Shown here: one piece after another, positions 23,501 to 29,307 of the stretch
Layout of the letters: each line of letters opens with the position of its first letter
Position numbering within the stretch: the stretch's first letter is position 1
Origin: Anodontia alba
Taxonomy: Eukaryota; Mollusca; Bivalvia; Lucinida; Lucinidae
Assembly (NCBI GenBank): GCA_964016985.1
Contig: OZ024827.1
Span: forward strand, 80,737,835 to 80,801,834
Reading direction: 5' to 3'
Length of the DNA stretch: 64,000 nucleotides
The notes under the pieces: model-generated
Told to the model about the DNA's origin: nothing
Databases searched by the model: none
The model's input: the letters and a program-made list of their open reading frames with translations, nothing else
Made by a program: the position numbers and the translations under genes

Positions 23501-24804
23501 ACAGTGGAGACCCTGACCATATGCCACATTCTGAGGCGTCTGATCTGGGTCTGCACTGGTTTGCCAGTTACCCATTTAGGCATCTCCAGTCTTCAATGGG
23601 TTAAGAGGATTTCATATGACACACTTGGTAGATTTTCTGCCATTTTCTACAAGGGAAGACAACTTTTGTGAGTTCCAGTTTGGTTTCCTCCACATCAAGT
23701 CCATTTTTGGCATCACTTTTAGCTGTATACTCTAATAAAGTTTGGGTACTAAATGAAGCAGCTGTCAAAACATAAACTAAATCCATCAACAGGCCTTGAC
23801 AATATAACATCTTCAAAACTTTGATGCAAAAACTTTGGCATAGATGTCCACTAACACTATGGACAGAGCTCTAGATAAGAGGGGGGCATTTAGATAATAT
23901 TTTTCTTATTTCTGCATGAAAACGTATGTTGTGGGTACTCATTAGAAGCGCCTCGATGAGGCGCTTCTAATGAGTACCCACAACATATGTTTTCATGCAG
24001 AAATAAGAAAAATACCAATACTTTTCGGTTAAAAAAAGCACTTTATGTAGAGCTATGTGTAACGGAAGGACAAACAATGTACATAAGTATAAACAAACGG
24101 AATATCAAAAATTATATAACTATATAGCTCTTGCTATATGAGTATGCTGTGGAAGTAAAAAAGCATGAAGATCATACCTTTAACTTCCTCCCTGAGAGGA
24201 CAAGATTGGGTGGACAATCCAGGTACAGACTCAAGAGCCATGGATGGGTAGTGTAGACCAACCTCTCCACATACTGCAGCACCCTTAGCTGCCCGGCAAC
24301 CTCAACAGCCCGAGGGAAGTACACATTGAAGTAAGCATTTAGCACATCTATGAGGTATCCAGGCTTATCAATGAGAGAATACCCCACATCTACAATAAGA
24401 ATATAGGCCCAAATAAGGCATATTTTTAATCAAAAAGTAGTGACATTTTTTCTTATTTCTCCGCAAATACATACATGTATGTTGTGGGTACTTGTTAGAA
24501 ATGCCTAACTAGGGTCCTTCTAATGAGTACCAACAATAAATTTCTTCATTGAAAAATAAGAAAGTATCTGCACTCCTTAGATGAAAAAAAAAAAAACAAC
24601 AAAAAACATATGGCGCTATGAAAAATTACACAAATAAGCACGGCAAGTGAATGTTGGTTTTGGTCAGATATAACCAACAAACCAATAATTACAAAATGAC
24701 TTACCTAAATGGTTCATAAAAATGAGGTGAACATTCTTGATTTCATCTTCTCTTGCTTTCCCGGCTGACAATGTACACACTTGACAAAGCAGGAGCAAAC
24801 ATAC
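2343..24804 (-). CDS. DUF5054 / GH38-like secreted glycosidase-family protein, 10 exons, incomplete at both ends
   Basis: Ten minus-strand exons with AG/GT borders join in one frame: 24804-24705, 24389-24178, 23119-22918, 19446-19297, 16510-16368, 14507-14282, 11777-11631, 10255-10109, 4919-4810 and 2525-2343, giving 540 codons without a stop. The product begins with a hydrophobic run (VCLLLLCQVCTLSA), the core of a signal peptide, so it is probably secreted or lysosomal. Motifs recalling bacterial DUF5054 proteins (GH38-like fold) are NHLDVGYS near the N-terminus, TWHAGPMNMEYE, EMGDVWIQGSGSDPRK and GEHTWG. The HLD triplet resembles the metal-binding H-x-D of GH38 alpha-mannosidases. Activity and substrate are unknown. 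The start codon must lie in an unfound exon above 24804, and the C-terminus lies left of the window or in an exon I missed below 2343. Family assignment is from memory of motifs, not a search. Confidence 0.82.
2561..2805. mobile_element. MITE family E copy
   Basis: TIR of the type TCGAGGGTTGAGCGCAAGAC, here with mutations, and a central hairpin 'aggtgccattgctc/gagcaatggcacct'. Three copies are in the window (also 4005-4250 and 50618-50863). It begins 35 bp from an exon end at 2525. Confidence 0.82.
3170..3415. mobile_element. TTAA-flanked MITE, family P1 (piggyBac-like ends)
   Basis: It is bounded by TTAA on both sides with ends CCCTTGAAATGCCA and CTCTTTAAGGG. The interior is a long hairpin whose centre is the AACAGTGTGGCCCCAGATCA / TGATCTGGATCCACACTGTT palindrome. 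Further P1 copies are listed separately. TTAA plus CCCTT ends fit piggyBac-mobilised elements (inference). Confidence 0.82.
3767..3962 (-). mobile_element. tRNA-derived SINE family 2 with (ATC)n tail
   Basis: The plus strand starts with seven GAT repeats (the minus-strand tail). Then come 'ttttatatcccttttaac', 'catatcgaggcaatagaagggtgat' in part, 'ttctgtctccagagggatttgaaccc' in part, and a head with B box GGTTCAAATCC on the minus strand. Similar copies are at 22235-22425, 45200-45412 and 45908-46108. Confidence 0.78.
4005..4250. mobile_element. MITE family E copy
   Basis: TCGAGGGTTGATCACAAGAC start and GTCTTGCGCTCAACCCTCGA end. The central hairpin is intact. Confidence 0.85.
4580..4772. mobile_element. 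MITE family A copy
   Basis: 'atagcaacagataagg' start and 'cttatctgtagctat' end, with a full hairpin at 4655-4712 centred on CCTCTCCGAGG. Confidence 0.85.
4810..4919 (-). CDS. DUF5054-like gene, exon
   Basis: Acceptor ATGCAG and donor GTAAGC. It encodes GYKQMPVSENSEMKCKGFSF, then KVNSQGALETLTDPWGR. The 'F.V...G.L..L.D' pattern is the usual transition into the beta-rich domain that follows the catalytic barrel in GH38-like enzymes (inference). Confidence 0.8.
5160..5590. mobile_element. Large MITE M with perfect long hairpin at one end
   Basis: A hairpin of about 65 bp per arm at 5445-5578 contains 'gcattaacattcgccaggtc' and its mirror. A CpG-richer segment (5190-5400) with several GTGCATTAAC words precedes it. 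A second copy in the opposite orientation is at 41305-41738. Confidence 0.83.
5750..7047 (+). mobile_element. Core-repeat element A (Helentron/pearl-like) with terminal hairpin
   Basis: About seven imperfect copies of a unit of roughly 150 bp. Each unit has 'ttggccttttggttcaggag', 'agattttcaagatggc', 'gccatcttggatttcc', 'ttttagctatttttgat' and 'caagtcacccc' blocks. The array ends in a GGGACGATGGAC tract and a hairpin with arms AGCTCACC / GGTGAGCT (7020-7046). This matches the non-autonomous bivalve 'pearl' architecture. It is split by the SINE at 6065. The left boundary is approximate. Confidence 0.82.
6065..6369 (-). mobile_element. tRNA-derived SINE family 1, full length with 11-bp target duplication
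   Basis: On the minus strand it begins with a tRNA-like head (A box TGGCTGAGTTGG, B box GGTTCAACCCC) and ends in a CAAACAAAC-type tail. It is flanked by TCAAGACAATT at 6054-6064 and 6370-6380, a perfect target-site duplication. It has landed inside a core repeat of the surrounding 5750-7047 element. Confidence 0.9.
7050..7545. other. Intronic AT-rich sequence, nothing recognised
   Basis: No repeat family, ORF or RNA signal was seen between elements A and B. Confidence 0.6.
7549..8100 (-). mobile_element. Core-repeat element B, reverse orientation, hairpin end at left
   Basis: The hairpin TATCCCC...GGGGATA (7549-7583, with an internal GCTTTTT/AAAAAGC stem) is followed by a CCGTCTGTCCGTCCATCCGT microsatellite. 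A body with 'gaccctaggaacaccctttgg' in part and 'ttgtgaccctaggaac' follows. The same hairpin family ends the 28940-29307 element in the opposite orientation. The right limit is approximate. Confidence 0.75.
8469..8705 (-). mobile_element. SINE family 1, tRNA head missing
   Basis: It matches the 6065 copy from its tail (GTTTGTTTGG on the plus strand) through 'CCGACCTCGG', where it stops against the MITE starting at 8706. The tRNA-like head is absent on both sides of that MITE. Confidence 0.8.
8706..8933. mobile_element. MITE family D (CACTACAACCTC ends), TA insertion
   Basis: The TIR is CACTACAACCTCTTTATAAC with GTTATAAAGAGGTTGTGGTG at the other end. The perfect inner hairpin is 'attgaaaaatgacca...tggtcatttttcaat'. 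TA at both outer edges suggests Tc1/mariner-type mobilisation. Copies are at 24821-25293 and 54184-54406, and diverged ones at 4345-4560 and 57290-57475. Confidence 0.84.
8940..9470. other. Intronic sequence, nothing recognised
   Basis: It contains A-rich tracts and two vaguely similar segments of about 150 bp (9030 and 9200). Open frames here lack any protein-like pattern. Confidence 0.55.
9718..9931. mobile_element. TTAA-flanked MITE, family P2
   Basis: Starts TTAACCCTTGTCATGCTGAA and ends GGACAAGGGTTAA. It shares TTAA/CCCTT ends with P1 but has a different outer body ('gccacgcccacttc', 'cagccaatcagattacttga') around the palindrome CAGATCAGTTGGCTTCT / AGAAGCCAACTGATCTG. Confidence 0.83.
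10109..10255 (-). CDS. DUF5054-like gene, exon
   Basis: Acceptor CTTACAG and donor GTAGG. It encodes GRMYLNATDSWEEQRNFTKL, then ALEALGNHSLADAIRVSLKAQQ. Probably helical, with one NxT glycosylation sequon (NAT). Phase 1 at both ends. Confidence 0.83.
10308..10544. mobile_element. TTAA-flanked MITE, family P3
   Basis: TTAACCCATTTATGCCTAGC start and GGCATAAATGGGTTAA end, so the TIR differs from P1 and P2. It encloses 'gcaaacagtgtagtccc' and 'gggtctacactgttt'. Related copies are near 23410-23605 and 53205-53412 with less clear left ends. Confidence 0.8.
11295..11605. repeat. 59-bp tandem repeat ending in an inverted copy
   Basis: Four to five copies of 'ggagaaataaggcaa...ttgataggtttatctccaaaataacaactcatcta' (given here in parts) at about 59-bp spacing. 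The last copy, 11545-11583, is the reverse complement ('ttttggagataaacctatca', 'ttgccttatttctcc'). The unit appears to derive from the arm of the TACTCATTAGAAG MITE family. It ends about 25 bp before an exon of the DUF5054-like gene. Confidence 0.82.
11631..11777 (-). CDS. DUF5054-like gene, exon
   Basis: Acceptor TTTTCAG and donor GTGAGT. It encodes GKCSLNDPRVYNASRIMLKL, then GEHTWGQAGNCVDNIHWTNE and EFDKMLKDP. The EHTWG motif is typical of the DUF5054 family. Confidence 0.85.
12555..12772. mobile_element. Long-hairpin MITE family C
   Basis: The ends are 'gccagtgcatgacaaaacct' and 'ggttttgtcatgcattg', with an almost full-length fold-back including 'agcaaagactcagtctgatc'. Other copies are at 16555-16755 and 44571-44795. 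It is flanked on the right by a TACTCATTAGAAG MITE. Confidence 0.82.
12955..14185 (+). repeat. Core-repeat array C (about 155 bp unit), 3' truncated
   Basis: About seven to eight copies of a unit containing 'caaagggccataactcatg', 'cagaatttattcaaaagt', 'aatcaggtcatctactcatc', 'aagtttcaaggctctagc' and 'ttttgctgacaag'. It is homologous to array E at 20740. It ends at 'gcatcaaaaagaaaat', exactly where array E switches to its microsatellite and hairpin, so this copy has lost its 3' end. Confidence 0.85.
14282..14507 (-). CDS. DUF5054-like gene, exon
   Basis: Acceptor ATTCCAG and donor GTATG. Seventy-five codons encode EVLTAFEIARSQFPKAEIKA, then STFENYIAELQTVKSELP and EMGDVWIQGSGSDPRKTAEM. The 'ASTF..Y...L' followed by 'GDxWIxGxxSDPRK' order closely matches what I recall of bacterial DUF5054 proteins. 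It is the longest exon of this gene in the window. Confidence 0.87.
14570..14785. mobile_element. MITE family A, partly duplicated hairpin
   Basis: The 'gttgtgggtactcattagaa' arm is present twice (14580 and 14637) and the opposite arm twice (14676 and 14700). It is an internally duplicated copy or one copy inside another. Confidence 0.78.
14885..15690 (-). mobile_element. Core-repeat element D, reverse orientation
   Basis: A hairpin with arms TATACCCCC / GGGGGTATA (14885-14918) is followed by a TGTGTCTGTGTGTCTGTCTG tract. About two and a half copies of a unit of roughly 325 bp follow ('tttctcaggaactac', 'aggattttgaaattttgtac', 'gaatcagcatctt', 'gtcttcaaattttgtatac'). The longer unit separates it from A, C and E. 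The right boundary is approximate. Confidence 0.75.
15690..15985. mobile_element. Two decayed MITE family A copies in tandem
   Basis: 'ttatctagagttctgacgtg' at about 15775 and 'cttatctagagcaatgac' at about 15953 mark two successive right ends, each preceded by degraded arms. Confidence 0.65.
16368..16510 (-). CDS. DUF5054-like gene, exon
   Basis: Acceptor TATACAG and donor GTAATA. It encodes GGYPNEYGHAPWMPGGLSRK, then DCAIVPGLDTALCFAFRSDNLGPPANFE. The open frame continues past the donor into the intron but is no longer protein-like. Ending at GAG/GTAATA gives the phase needed by the next exon. Confidence 0.82.
16555..16755. mobile_element. MITE family C copy
   Basis: 'gagccagcgcatgacaaaac' start and 'ggttttgtcatgcactggct' end, fold-back interior. 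Intronic in the DUF5054-like gene, 45 bp before the exon ending at 16510. Confidence 0.83.
16795..17085. repeat. Dispersed repeat R1 copy
   Basis: Same block order as 1055-1395, about 50 bp shorter. Intronic in the DUF5054-like gene. Confidence 0.75.
17135..17400. mobile_element. MITE family J
   Basis: It shares 'cctatataattttgaccccc', 'cttatttctgctcaaaaaca' and 'tatgttttgagcagaaatat' with 25440-25680. The hairpin centre is a TAGATTACCCACAATCTA palindrome. Confidence 0.78.
17583..18085. mobile_element. Scrambled P2 MITE with later insertions
   Basis: The left part of a P2 element (TTAACCCTTGTCACGCTGAA) breaks off at about 17725. A piece of the CGAGATA-type MITE (17725-17815) and a small hairpin, AAGTGGGACAAGC / GCTTGTCCCACTT (17873-17965), follow. 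P2-like palindrome sequence resumes at 18030-18085. Confidence 0.6.
18386..19020. mobile_element. MITE family T (AAGGCTGGCTAATC ends) with SINE inside
   Basis: Starts AAGGCTGGCTAATCGG and ends GCGCCAGCCGTAA, with 'gataatcgattatca' and 'aattaatcgataatt' arms and a central ACAGTGTAGACCC palindrome. The SINE at 18451-18623 is inserted. Other copies are at 61455-62147 and from 63755 to the window edge. Confidence 0.8.
18451..18623 (-). mobile_element. SINE family 1, 5'-truncated copy
   Basis: Only the tail-side half of the SINE is present, from GTTTGTTTGTGTTGAGG to CTTGAATCAGCGG. The sequence GATAAGTGATTAGT occurs on both sides, which marks a target duplication in the host MITE (18386-19020). 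5' truncation is usual for retroposons. Confidence 0.85.
19067..19279. mobile_element. P2 MITE copy
   Basis: TTAACCCTTGTCATGCTGAA start. The right end has mutated to AGAAGGGTTTA. The near-perfect central palindrome is at about 19165-19240. It is 18 bp from an exon of the DUF5054-like gene (19297). Confidence 0.82.
19297..19446 (-). CDS. DUF5054-like gene, exon
   Basis: Acceptor TTTCCAG and donor GTATAG. It encodes GTTEAIIPILEKMGIEAISI, then GVNAATVPSNVPPVFRW and SGNSSVLALYHPG. Phase 1 at both ends, and it joins its neighbours without breaking the frame. Confidence 0.85.
19505..19985. mobile_element. Two MITE family A copies
   Basis: One lies at 19505-19605 with a shortened hairpin (TACTCATTAGAAGTACC), and a second at 19840-19985 with one degraded arm. 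The stretch between them, 19606-19839, shows nothing recognisable. Confidence 0.7.
20740..21878 (+). mobile_element. Core-repeat element E (Helentron/pearl-like), complete 3' end
   Basis: About six copies of the array C unit at about 156 bp spacing, then a unique segment. A GACGAACGGACGGACGGACG microsatellite and a hairpin at 21838-21878 follow (arms CATTATGCCCC and GGGGCATAATG, with an inner CCAACTTC/GAAGTTGG stem). This is the clearest example in the window of core repeats, tetranucleotide and stem-loop. It lies within an intron of the DUF5054-like gene. Confidence 0.9.
21885..21990. repeat. Core palindrome element (ACAGTGTAGACC type)
   Basis: Palindrome 'agaccctgatcaaactgctc' / 'gagcagtttgatctgggtct' around CTATAGG, with no TTAA ends. 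Similar free-standing copies are at 1510-1570, 18715-18800, 22565-22640, 25880-25960, 44905-44985 and 61255-61330. Confidence 0.78.
22235..22425 (-). mobile_element. SINE family 2 copy
   Basis: It shares 'tttatgtctcattcaacat', 'catatcgagatgatggagg', 'ggctctgtgcaatga' and 'gtgggatttcagcccagaac' blocks with the 3767 and 45200 copies. The B box is mutated. Confidence 0.72.
22490..22700. repeat. Core palindrome element, near-perfect
   Basis: 'agaccctgatcagactgctc' / 'gagcagtctgatctgggtct' with loop CTTCAG at 22578-22632. It is flanked by mirrored 'ggtaaatgtccaaaatatt' and 'aggacatttactgtaa'-type arms. Confidence 0.78.
22690..22910. mobile_element. MITE family A copy, decayed
   Basis: Starts 'aaggcactttctttttctat', with degraded TACTCATT arms, and ends 'gcttatctagggctatg'. 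It finishes 8 bp before the splice donor of the exon at 22918. Confidence 0.7.
22918..23119 (-). CDS. DUF5054-like gene, exon
   Basis: Acceptor TTTCAAG and donor GTAGC. It encodes CPDPDSVADLTAAIKQGDIT, then WHAGPMNMEYEMMDESMVEF and a helix containing DLDKRFGIERKYRTVSQRDVP. The W-H-A-G-P and E-Y-E residues fit a catalytic-domain strand and loop of the GH38-like fold. That reading is inferred. Confidence 0.85.
23868..24058. mobile_element. MITE family A (TACTCATTAGAAG hairpin), best copy
   Basis: A near-perfect hairpin around 'cattagaagcgcctc/gaggcgcttctaatg' (23930-23985), flanked by 'cttatttctgcatgaaaac' and its complement. Outer ends are 'agctctagataag' and 'tatgtagagct'. This is the commonest family here, with other copies at 4580-4772, 14570-14785, 22690-22910, 49855-50000, 51770-51960 and 55020-55208. 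Confidence 0.88.
24178..24389 (-). CDS. DUF5054-like gene, exon
   Basis: Acceptor TGTAG and donor GTATG. Seventy codons follow the split Asp codon: DVGYSLIDKPGYLIDV, then NAYFNVYFPRAVEVAGQL, then a YTTHPWLLSLYLDCPPN segment. The HLDVGYS plus 'Y...FPRA' pattern is the best family signature in the gene. It ends in phase 0. Confidence 0.85.
24705..24804 (-). CDS. DUF5054-like gene, exon with signal-peptide core
   Basis: The exon is preceded by TTTTCAG and followed by GTAAG. It encodes VCLLLLCQVCTLSA, then a charged stretch and KNVHLIFMNHL, ending in phase 1. No in-frame ATG is present, so the initiator is in an upstream exon. The hydrophobic run fits a cleaved signal peptide. The junction with the next exon creates the HLD motif. 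Confidence 0.78.
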
Positions 24805-24820
24805 CTGAAAACAACAAATA

Positions 24821-25293
24821 CACTACAACCTCTTTATAACACAATTGGTTATAAAACGGTTTGGATATAACATGGTTCAAAGATGGATCCCAAAAATGTA
24901 TAGATCAGTGATTTTTTTACCTGCGCATCCCGAGTCCCGTACTCACATTTTTGCTTTGGGACTCACATTTTAAATCTCACCGAGTCCCAGGACTCACAAA
25001 GTTATAGTGGAAAATTCTGTAATGGACGCAATGTTTCTCTGGTAGGACTCACTTTATATCGCCCAAGCAAGTCCTGAGACGCATAGGTATAAAATTGTAA
25101 ATAAATCACTGATAGATTATATTGATAATGACCCAAAATGTATAGATTATATTGAAAAATGACCATAAATGGTTATTTTTCAATATAATATTTACATTTT
25201 TGTTTGGATATAAACGGTTGTAACTTGTTTAACTAACACGGTTTATGTTATGGACCCCAACAATAGTGCTATAAAGAGGTTGTGGCATACTAA
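24821..25293. mobile_element. MITE family D copy with a nested insertion
   Basis: It has the same ends as the 8706 copy but is twice as long, because a second element of about 208 bp sits in it (24908-25115). A short repeat of the insertion neighbourhood follows. It adjoins the signal-peptide exon of the DUF5054-like gene. Confidence 0.82.
24908..25115. mobile_element. Nested element with CAGTGATTT ends
   Basis: It starts CAGTGATTTTTTTACC and ends AAATAAATCACTG. ATAGAT lies directly outside both ends. It contains repeated 'gagtccc' and 'gactcaca' words. The CAG-type ends suggest a hAT-like non-autonomous element, but the duplication seen is 6 bp rather than 8. Confidence 0.6.
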
Positions 25294-25439
25294 CACTGTG
25301 ACTATATATATATATATTGCCTAAATGTTCAGACAAGCTGGCCTAAGCAGTGTATACCCCAATCAAAATGCACTTAAAAGAGCAGTGTGATCAGAATCCA
25401 CACCATCTGACATACTGTTTCTTCTTTTATACCACATTA

Positions 25440-25680
25440 ATGGGTAGTCCATCACGAAAACATGCCTATATAATATTGACCCCCTTAAACAGGGGTATGC
25501 ATTATTTTTCTTATTTCTGCTCAAAAACATAGATTGTGGGTTGAGGCGGTTCTAACAAGTACCCACAATCTATGTTTTGAGCAGAAATATGAAAAATATC
25601 AGATTTTTTTATCTGAAAATTTTATATTTTTGGAGGTAATTTTTTCTATATAATTGAATAGGCATGTTTTCGTAATGCTA
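25440..25680. mobile_element. MITE family J copy
   Basis: Ends 'atcacgaaaacatgcctata' and 'aggcatgttttcgtaat' are inverted. The interior arms are as in the 17135 copy. Confidence 0.8.
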
Positions 25681-26028
25681 ATTTAATGATAAGGCCAAAT
25701 TAAACAAAATGTGTGTGTTTAGGGTAACATGTTAGAAACAAATAGGTAGAGTAGGTAAGATTTTTTACATTGTTTTATATAGAATTATACCATAATTACC
25801 AAATATACCTAGACTCTTCACCATAAAATTTTACCAAGTCTGTTTGACTACTCCTTGATGTGTCTAAAAAGTGCTAATAGAAAGGCAAACATCACAGACC
25901 CTGATTAAGCTATCTGTACCTGTAGAAGCAGTCTGATCTGGGTCTATGTTGTTTGTTCAGGTCTGCTTATCTGAATATTTAGCATAGATATGATAGCATA
26001 AATATTTTATCCCAGAAAACCCTTATCC

Positions 26029-26059
<31 letters not shown>

Positions 26060-26164
26060 CAAGAAAAAAAAATGCTAGGTTTCACCAGGAAAATCAGATA
26101 TGGTTACCCTAAGTACACACATTTTTTGTTTGGCCTAAGTACAGTAAGAATTTAACCGGAGAAT

Positions 26165-26397
26165 TTAACCCTTAAAGCGCCAGTCACAACTATTGTCTTC
26201 TGCTTGTGATTTTAAAAGTCTTTTTTGCAAACAATGTGGACCCAGATCAGACTGTTCCTTTAGGAGCAGTCTGATCAGGGTCCACACTGTTTGCCTGTAT
26301 GCAAAAATAGGTTTGAAAAGTCTGCAAGAATATTCAGCAGACGACATAAACAGACGACATTTTCAGATGCAGTTTTTCTTGGCGCTTTAATGGTTAA
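26165..26397. mobile_element. P1 MITE copy
   Basis: TTAA at both ends, TIR CCCTTAAAGCGCCA against GGCGCTTTAATGG. The central palindrome has GTGTGGACCCAGATCAGACT. Confidence 0.82.
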
Positions 26398-26578
26398 CAT
26401 AGTAATGGGGAATGGATACACCTCCAGAAATAACTCTCACATGGAAACATTTGTCTCTACTCACTGGCCATCAGACCGCTACACTTTCCTATGAGCAGCT
26501 ATGTTAAGTTCTAAAAATTAAAACTAGTGCGCTTCTGGAAAAATAATAGTGAGATCTCTATTGTTGCATTAATATATA

Positions 26579-26913
26579 CAGTCGACTCTCGTTATCTCGA
26601 ACTCCAAGGGACCCTATGAAACACTTCGAGATATCCGTAGTTCGACATATCAGATTTACGGAACTGAGGAAAAAACAATTAATCGAACAACCACCTTTAA
26701 CAGAATAAATACGTAATTTGACTCCTAAGTTAGAGATATATTGAAAATATTGTGGAAAAGAGGAGAAATTGCTCCTAAGGAGCAATTTCTCCTCTTTTTC
26801 ACAATATTTTATTGACTGTTGGTAGACCTCTGTGTTAAAACAGGGACCAGATTATCACTTCGAGATAAGCGGTTATTCGAGATAAGCGAGTTCGAGATAA
26901 CGAGAGTCGACTG
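26579..26913. mobile_element. MITE family S (CAGTCGACTCTCGTTATC ends), complete
   Basis: Inverted ends CAGTCGACTCTCGTTATCTC and GAGATAACGAGAGTCGACTG with TA on both sides. The centre is a long fold-back around 'aggagaaattgctcctaag'. Decayed relatives are at 10575-10835, 17725-17815, 18110-18240 and 52720-52930. Confidence 0.87.
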
Positions 26914-26984
26914 TAAATTTCTGAAATTAGAGACAGCACATAAAACTGTGTTTTGCAGCCAAAAACTAGAGCAAGTCGATGTTG

Positions 26985-27200
26985 CGCCATAGCATATCCC
27001 CGCGCTTTGATATAAAACATGACTATGTTTGTACAAAATGGATTTTGAACCCCTCGAGCGGGGGCCTTGGCCATGCCTCCTGGCATCACATCACAATTCC
27101 AAATGCATTCCTCCAGTCCTCACCCACAGGGTTACTACCTGTGACAGTTTCTAGCTCAAAAAGCCTATGAAGAGTTGTGTGGCAAATAAAAAAACAAGAA
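26985..27200 (+). mobile_element. Fragment of element G left of element F
   Basis: It shares 'aacatgactatg', 'acaaaatggattttg', 'cattcctccagtcctca' and 'tgacagtttctagc'-type blocks with 29030-29190 on the other side of element F. It lacks the microsatellite and hairpin. It is a related but separate copy, not the missing half of the right-hand one. Confidence 0.6.
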
Positions 27201-27204
27201 ATCC

Positions 27205-28931
27205 GCGGAAAGCGATGTCGCACCTGCGGGGATTAAATCATACAAGTTCCTATTTGTATTAAAAAAATCTATTTTGCAGTATTCAAGAAACTGATGGGTT
27301 AGAAAAATGGACAAAGTAGAAAACTTGGAATATTGGCTTGCAAAATTTTATCTAAACCTGTCCATTATTTCACAAGATTGATATTGAGTGGATATCATTT
27401 TTGTCCATTAATCAAGGCCAGGAACTCAAAATAACTGTAACTGAAAATTGACGAAAAATGTCGTGTGACAATCCCAAGCTAGGTATTGTTAACAACAATA
27501 TGTATGCAAAATATCATCCTAATCCATCAATTCTTTCACAAGATATTGAGCGGAAACCAATTTGGGCATAAATCAAGAGCCCCTAACTCTGCTAAAATGA
27601 ATCTGAGATTTATGTGCAAACAATATGCACATCTTCAGACCATGACCTAATCATCTGTGGTTTCAATGCTATTGGCCTAAAACTGCAGGAGGAGTTGTGC
27701 TCACGGAACACCCACTGACTATAAGGGTTTTAGGCAAAAACTGACTAAGTTTACAAAGTGGAAAAAGTTAAGAAAAAAAAATCTGAGAATTATGAGCAAA
27801 CAATATGCGCATCTACACACCATGGCCAAAACATCTGTGAAGTTTCTAAATGATTGGCCAAAAACTGTAGGAGGAGTTGCACTCACGAGACACCCACTGA
27901 CTATAAGGGTTTTAGGTAAAAACTGACTAAGTTAACAAAGCGAAAAAAGTAAGAAAAAAAAATCTGAGAATTATGAGCAAACAATATGCACATCTACACA
28001 CCATGGCCAAAACATCTGTGAAGTTTCAAAATGATTGGCCAAAAACTGTAGGAGGAGTTGCGCTCACAAGACACCAACTAACTATTAGGGTTTTAGGTAA
28101 AAACTGACTAAGTTAACAAAGCGAAAAACGTTGAAAAAAAAAAAATCTGAGAATTATGAACAAACAATATGTGCATCTACACACCATGGCCAAAACATCT
28201 GTGAAGTTTCAAAATGATTGGCCAAAAACTGTAGGAGGAGTTGCGCTCACAAGACACCAACTGACTATAAGGGTTTTAGGTAAAAACTGACTAAGTAAAC
28301 AAAGTGGAAAAAGTTGAAAAAAAAATCTGAGAATTATGAGCAAACAATATGCACATCTATACACCATGGCCAAAACATCTGTGAAGTTTCAAAATGATTG
28401 GCCAAAAACTGTAGGAGGAGTTGCGCTCACAAGACACCCACTGACTATAAGGGTTTTAGGTAAAAAACGACTAAGTTAACAAAGCGGAAAAAGCTGAAAA
28501 AAAAAATCTGAGAATTATGAGCAAACAATATGTGCATCTACACGCCATGAATGGCCAAAAACTGTAAGAGGAGTTGCGCTCACGAGACACCCACTGACTA
28601 TAAGGGTTTTAGGTAAAAACTGACTAAGTTAACAAAGCGGAAAAAGTTGAAAAAAAAAATCTGAGAATTATGAGCAAACAATATGCACATCTATACACTA
28701 TGGCCAAAACATCTGTGAGGTTTCAAAATGATTGGCCAAAAACTGTAGGAGGAGTTGGACTCATAAGACACCCACTGACTATAAGGGTTTTAGGTAAAAA
28801 ACGACTAAGTTAACAAAGCGGAAAAAGTTGAAAAAAAAATCTGAGAATTATGAGCAAACAATACGCCCATCTAGGCAAACGGACGGGTCACGGCATGCCT
28901 ATATCGCACCTGCGTGCTAACGCAGGTGCGA
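27205..28931 (+). mobile_element. Core-repeat element F (about 180 bp unit) with perfect 11-bp terminal hairpin
   Basis: Seven to eight copies of a unit containing 'ctgagaattatgagcaaac', 'catggccaaaacatctgtg', 'attggccaaaaactgtagg' and 'actataagggttttagg'. Unit starts are near 27600, 27781, 27963, 28147, 28327, 28508, 28662 and 28842. A short GGACGGGTCACGG tract leads to hairpin TCGCACCTGCG / CGCAGGTGCGA (28904-28931). The same TCGCACCTGCG word opens the element at 27218. Confidence 0.87.
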
Positions 28932-28935
28932 CAAA

Positions 28936-29307
28936 AAGGACTCAAAATCCTACTTTTTTACCTCTGGTGACCCCCAGACATGCCCCTGGGGCAAAACTTT
29001 TGCACCAATGTTTTCTACTCTTTATTACCTTTGATTTGATTTGTAACATGACTATGTACAAAATGGATTTTGGACCCTTCGGGGCCACACTCCTCTTGCC
29101 CTGCCCCCAGGGGTTACATGAAAATTCCGAATGTGTTCCTCCAGTCCTCATCCATAGGGCTATCGCCTGTGAAAGTTTCCAGATTCTTGCATAAAGGGTC
29201 TAGGAGCAATGGTGTGACATTACAGAGGGATATACAGACAAATGGACATATGAACGATGGGGGTATCACAATATCCCTGCGTTTTCTTCAAAAAGTGCGG
29301 GGATAAT
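28936..29307 (+). mobile_element. Element G, Helentron-like 3' part with hairpin
   Basis: The body contains 'acatgactatgtacaaaatg' and 'gtgttcctccagtcctcatc', then an AGACAAATGGACATATGAACG tract in part. A hairpin TATCCCTGC... / ...GCGGGGATA follows at 29272-29305. The hairpin is near-identical to that of element B at 7549, on the opposite strand. Confidence 0.78.
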
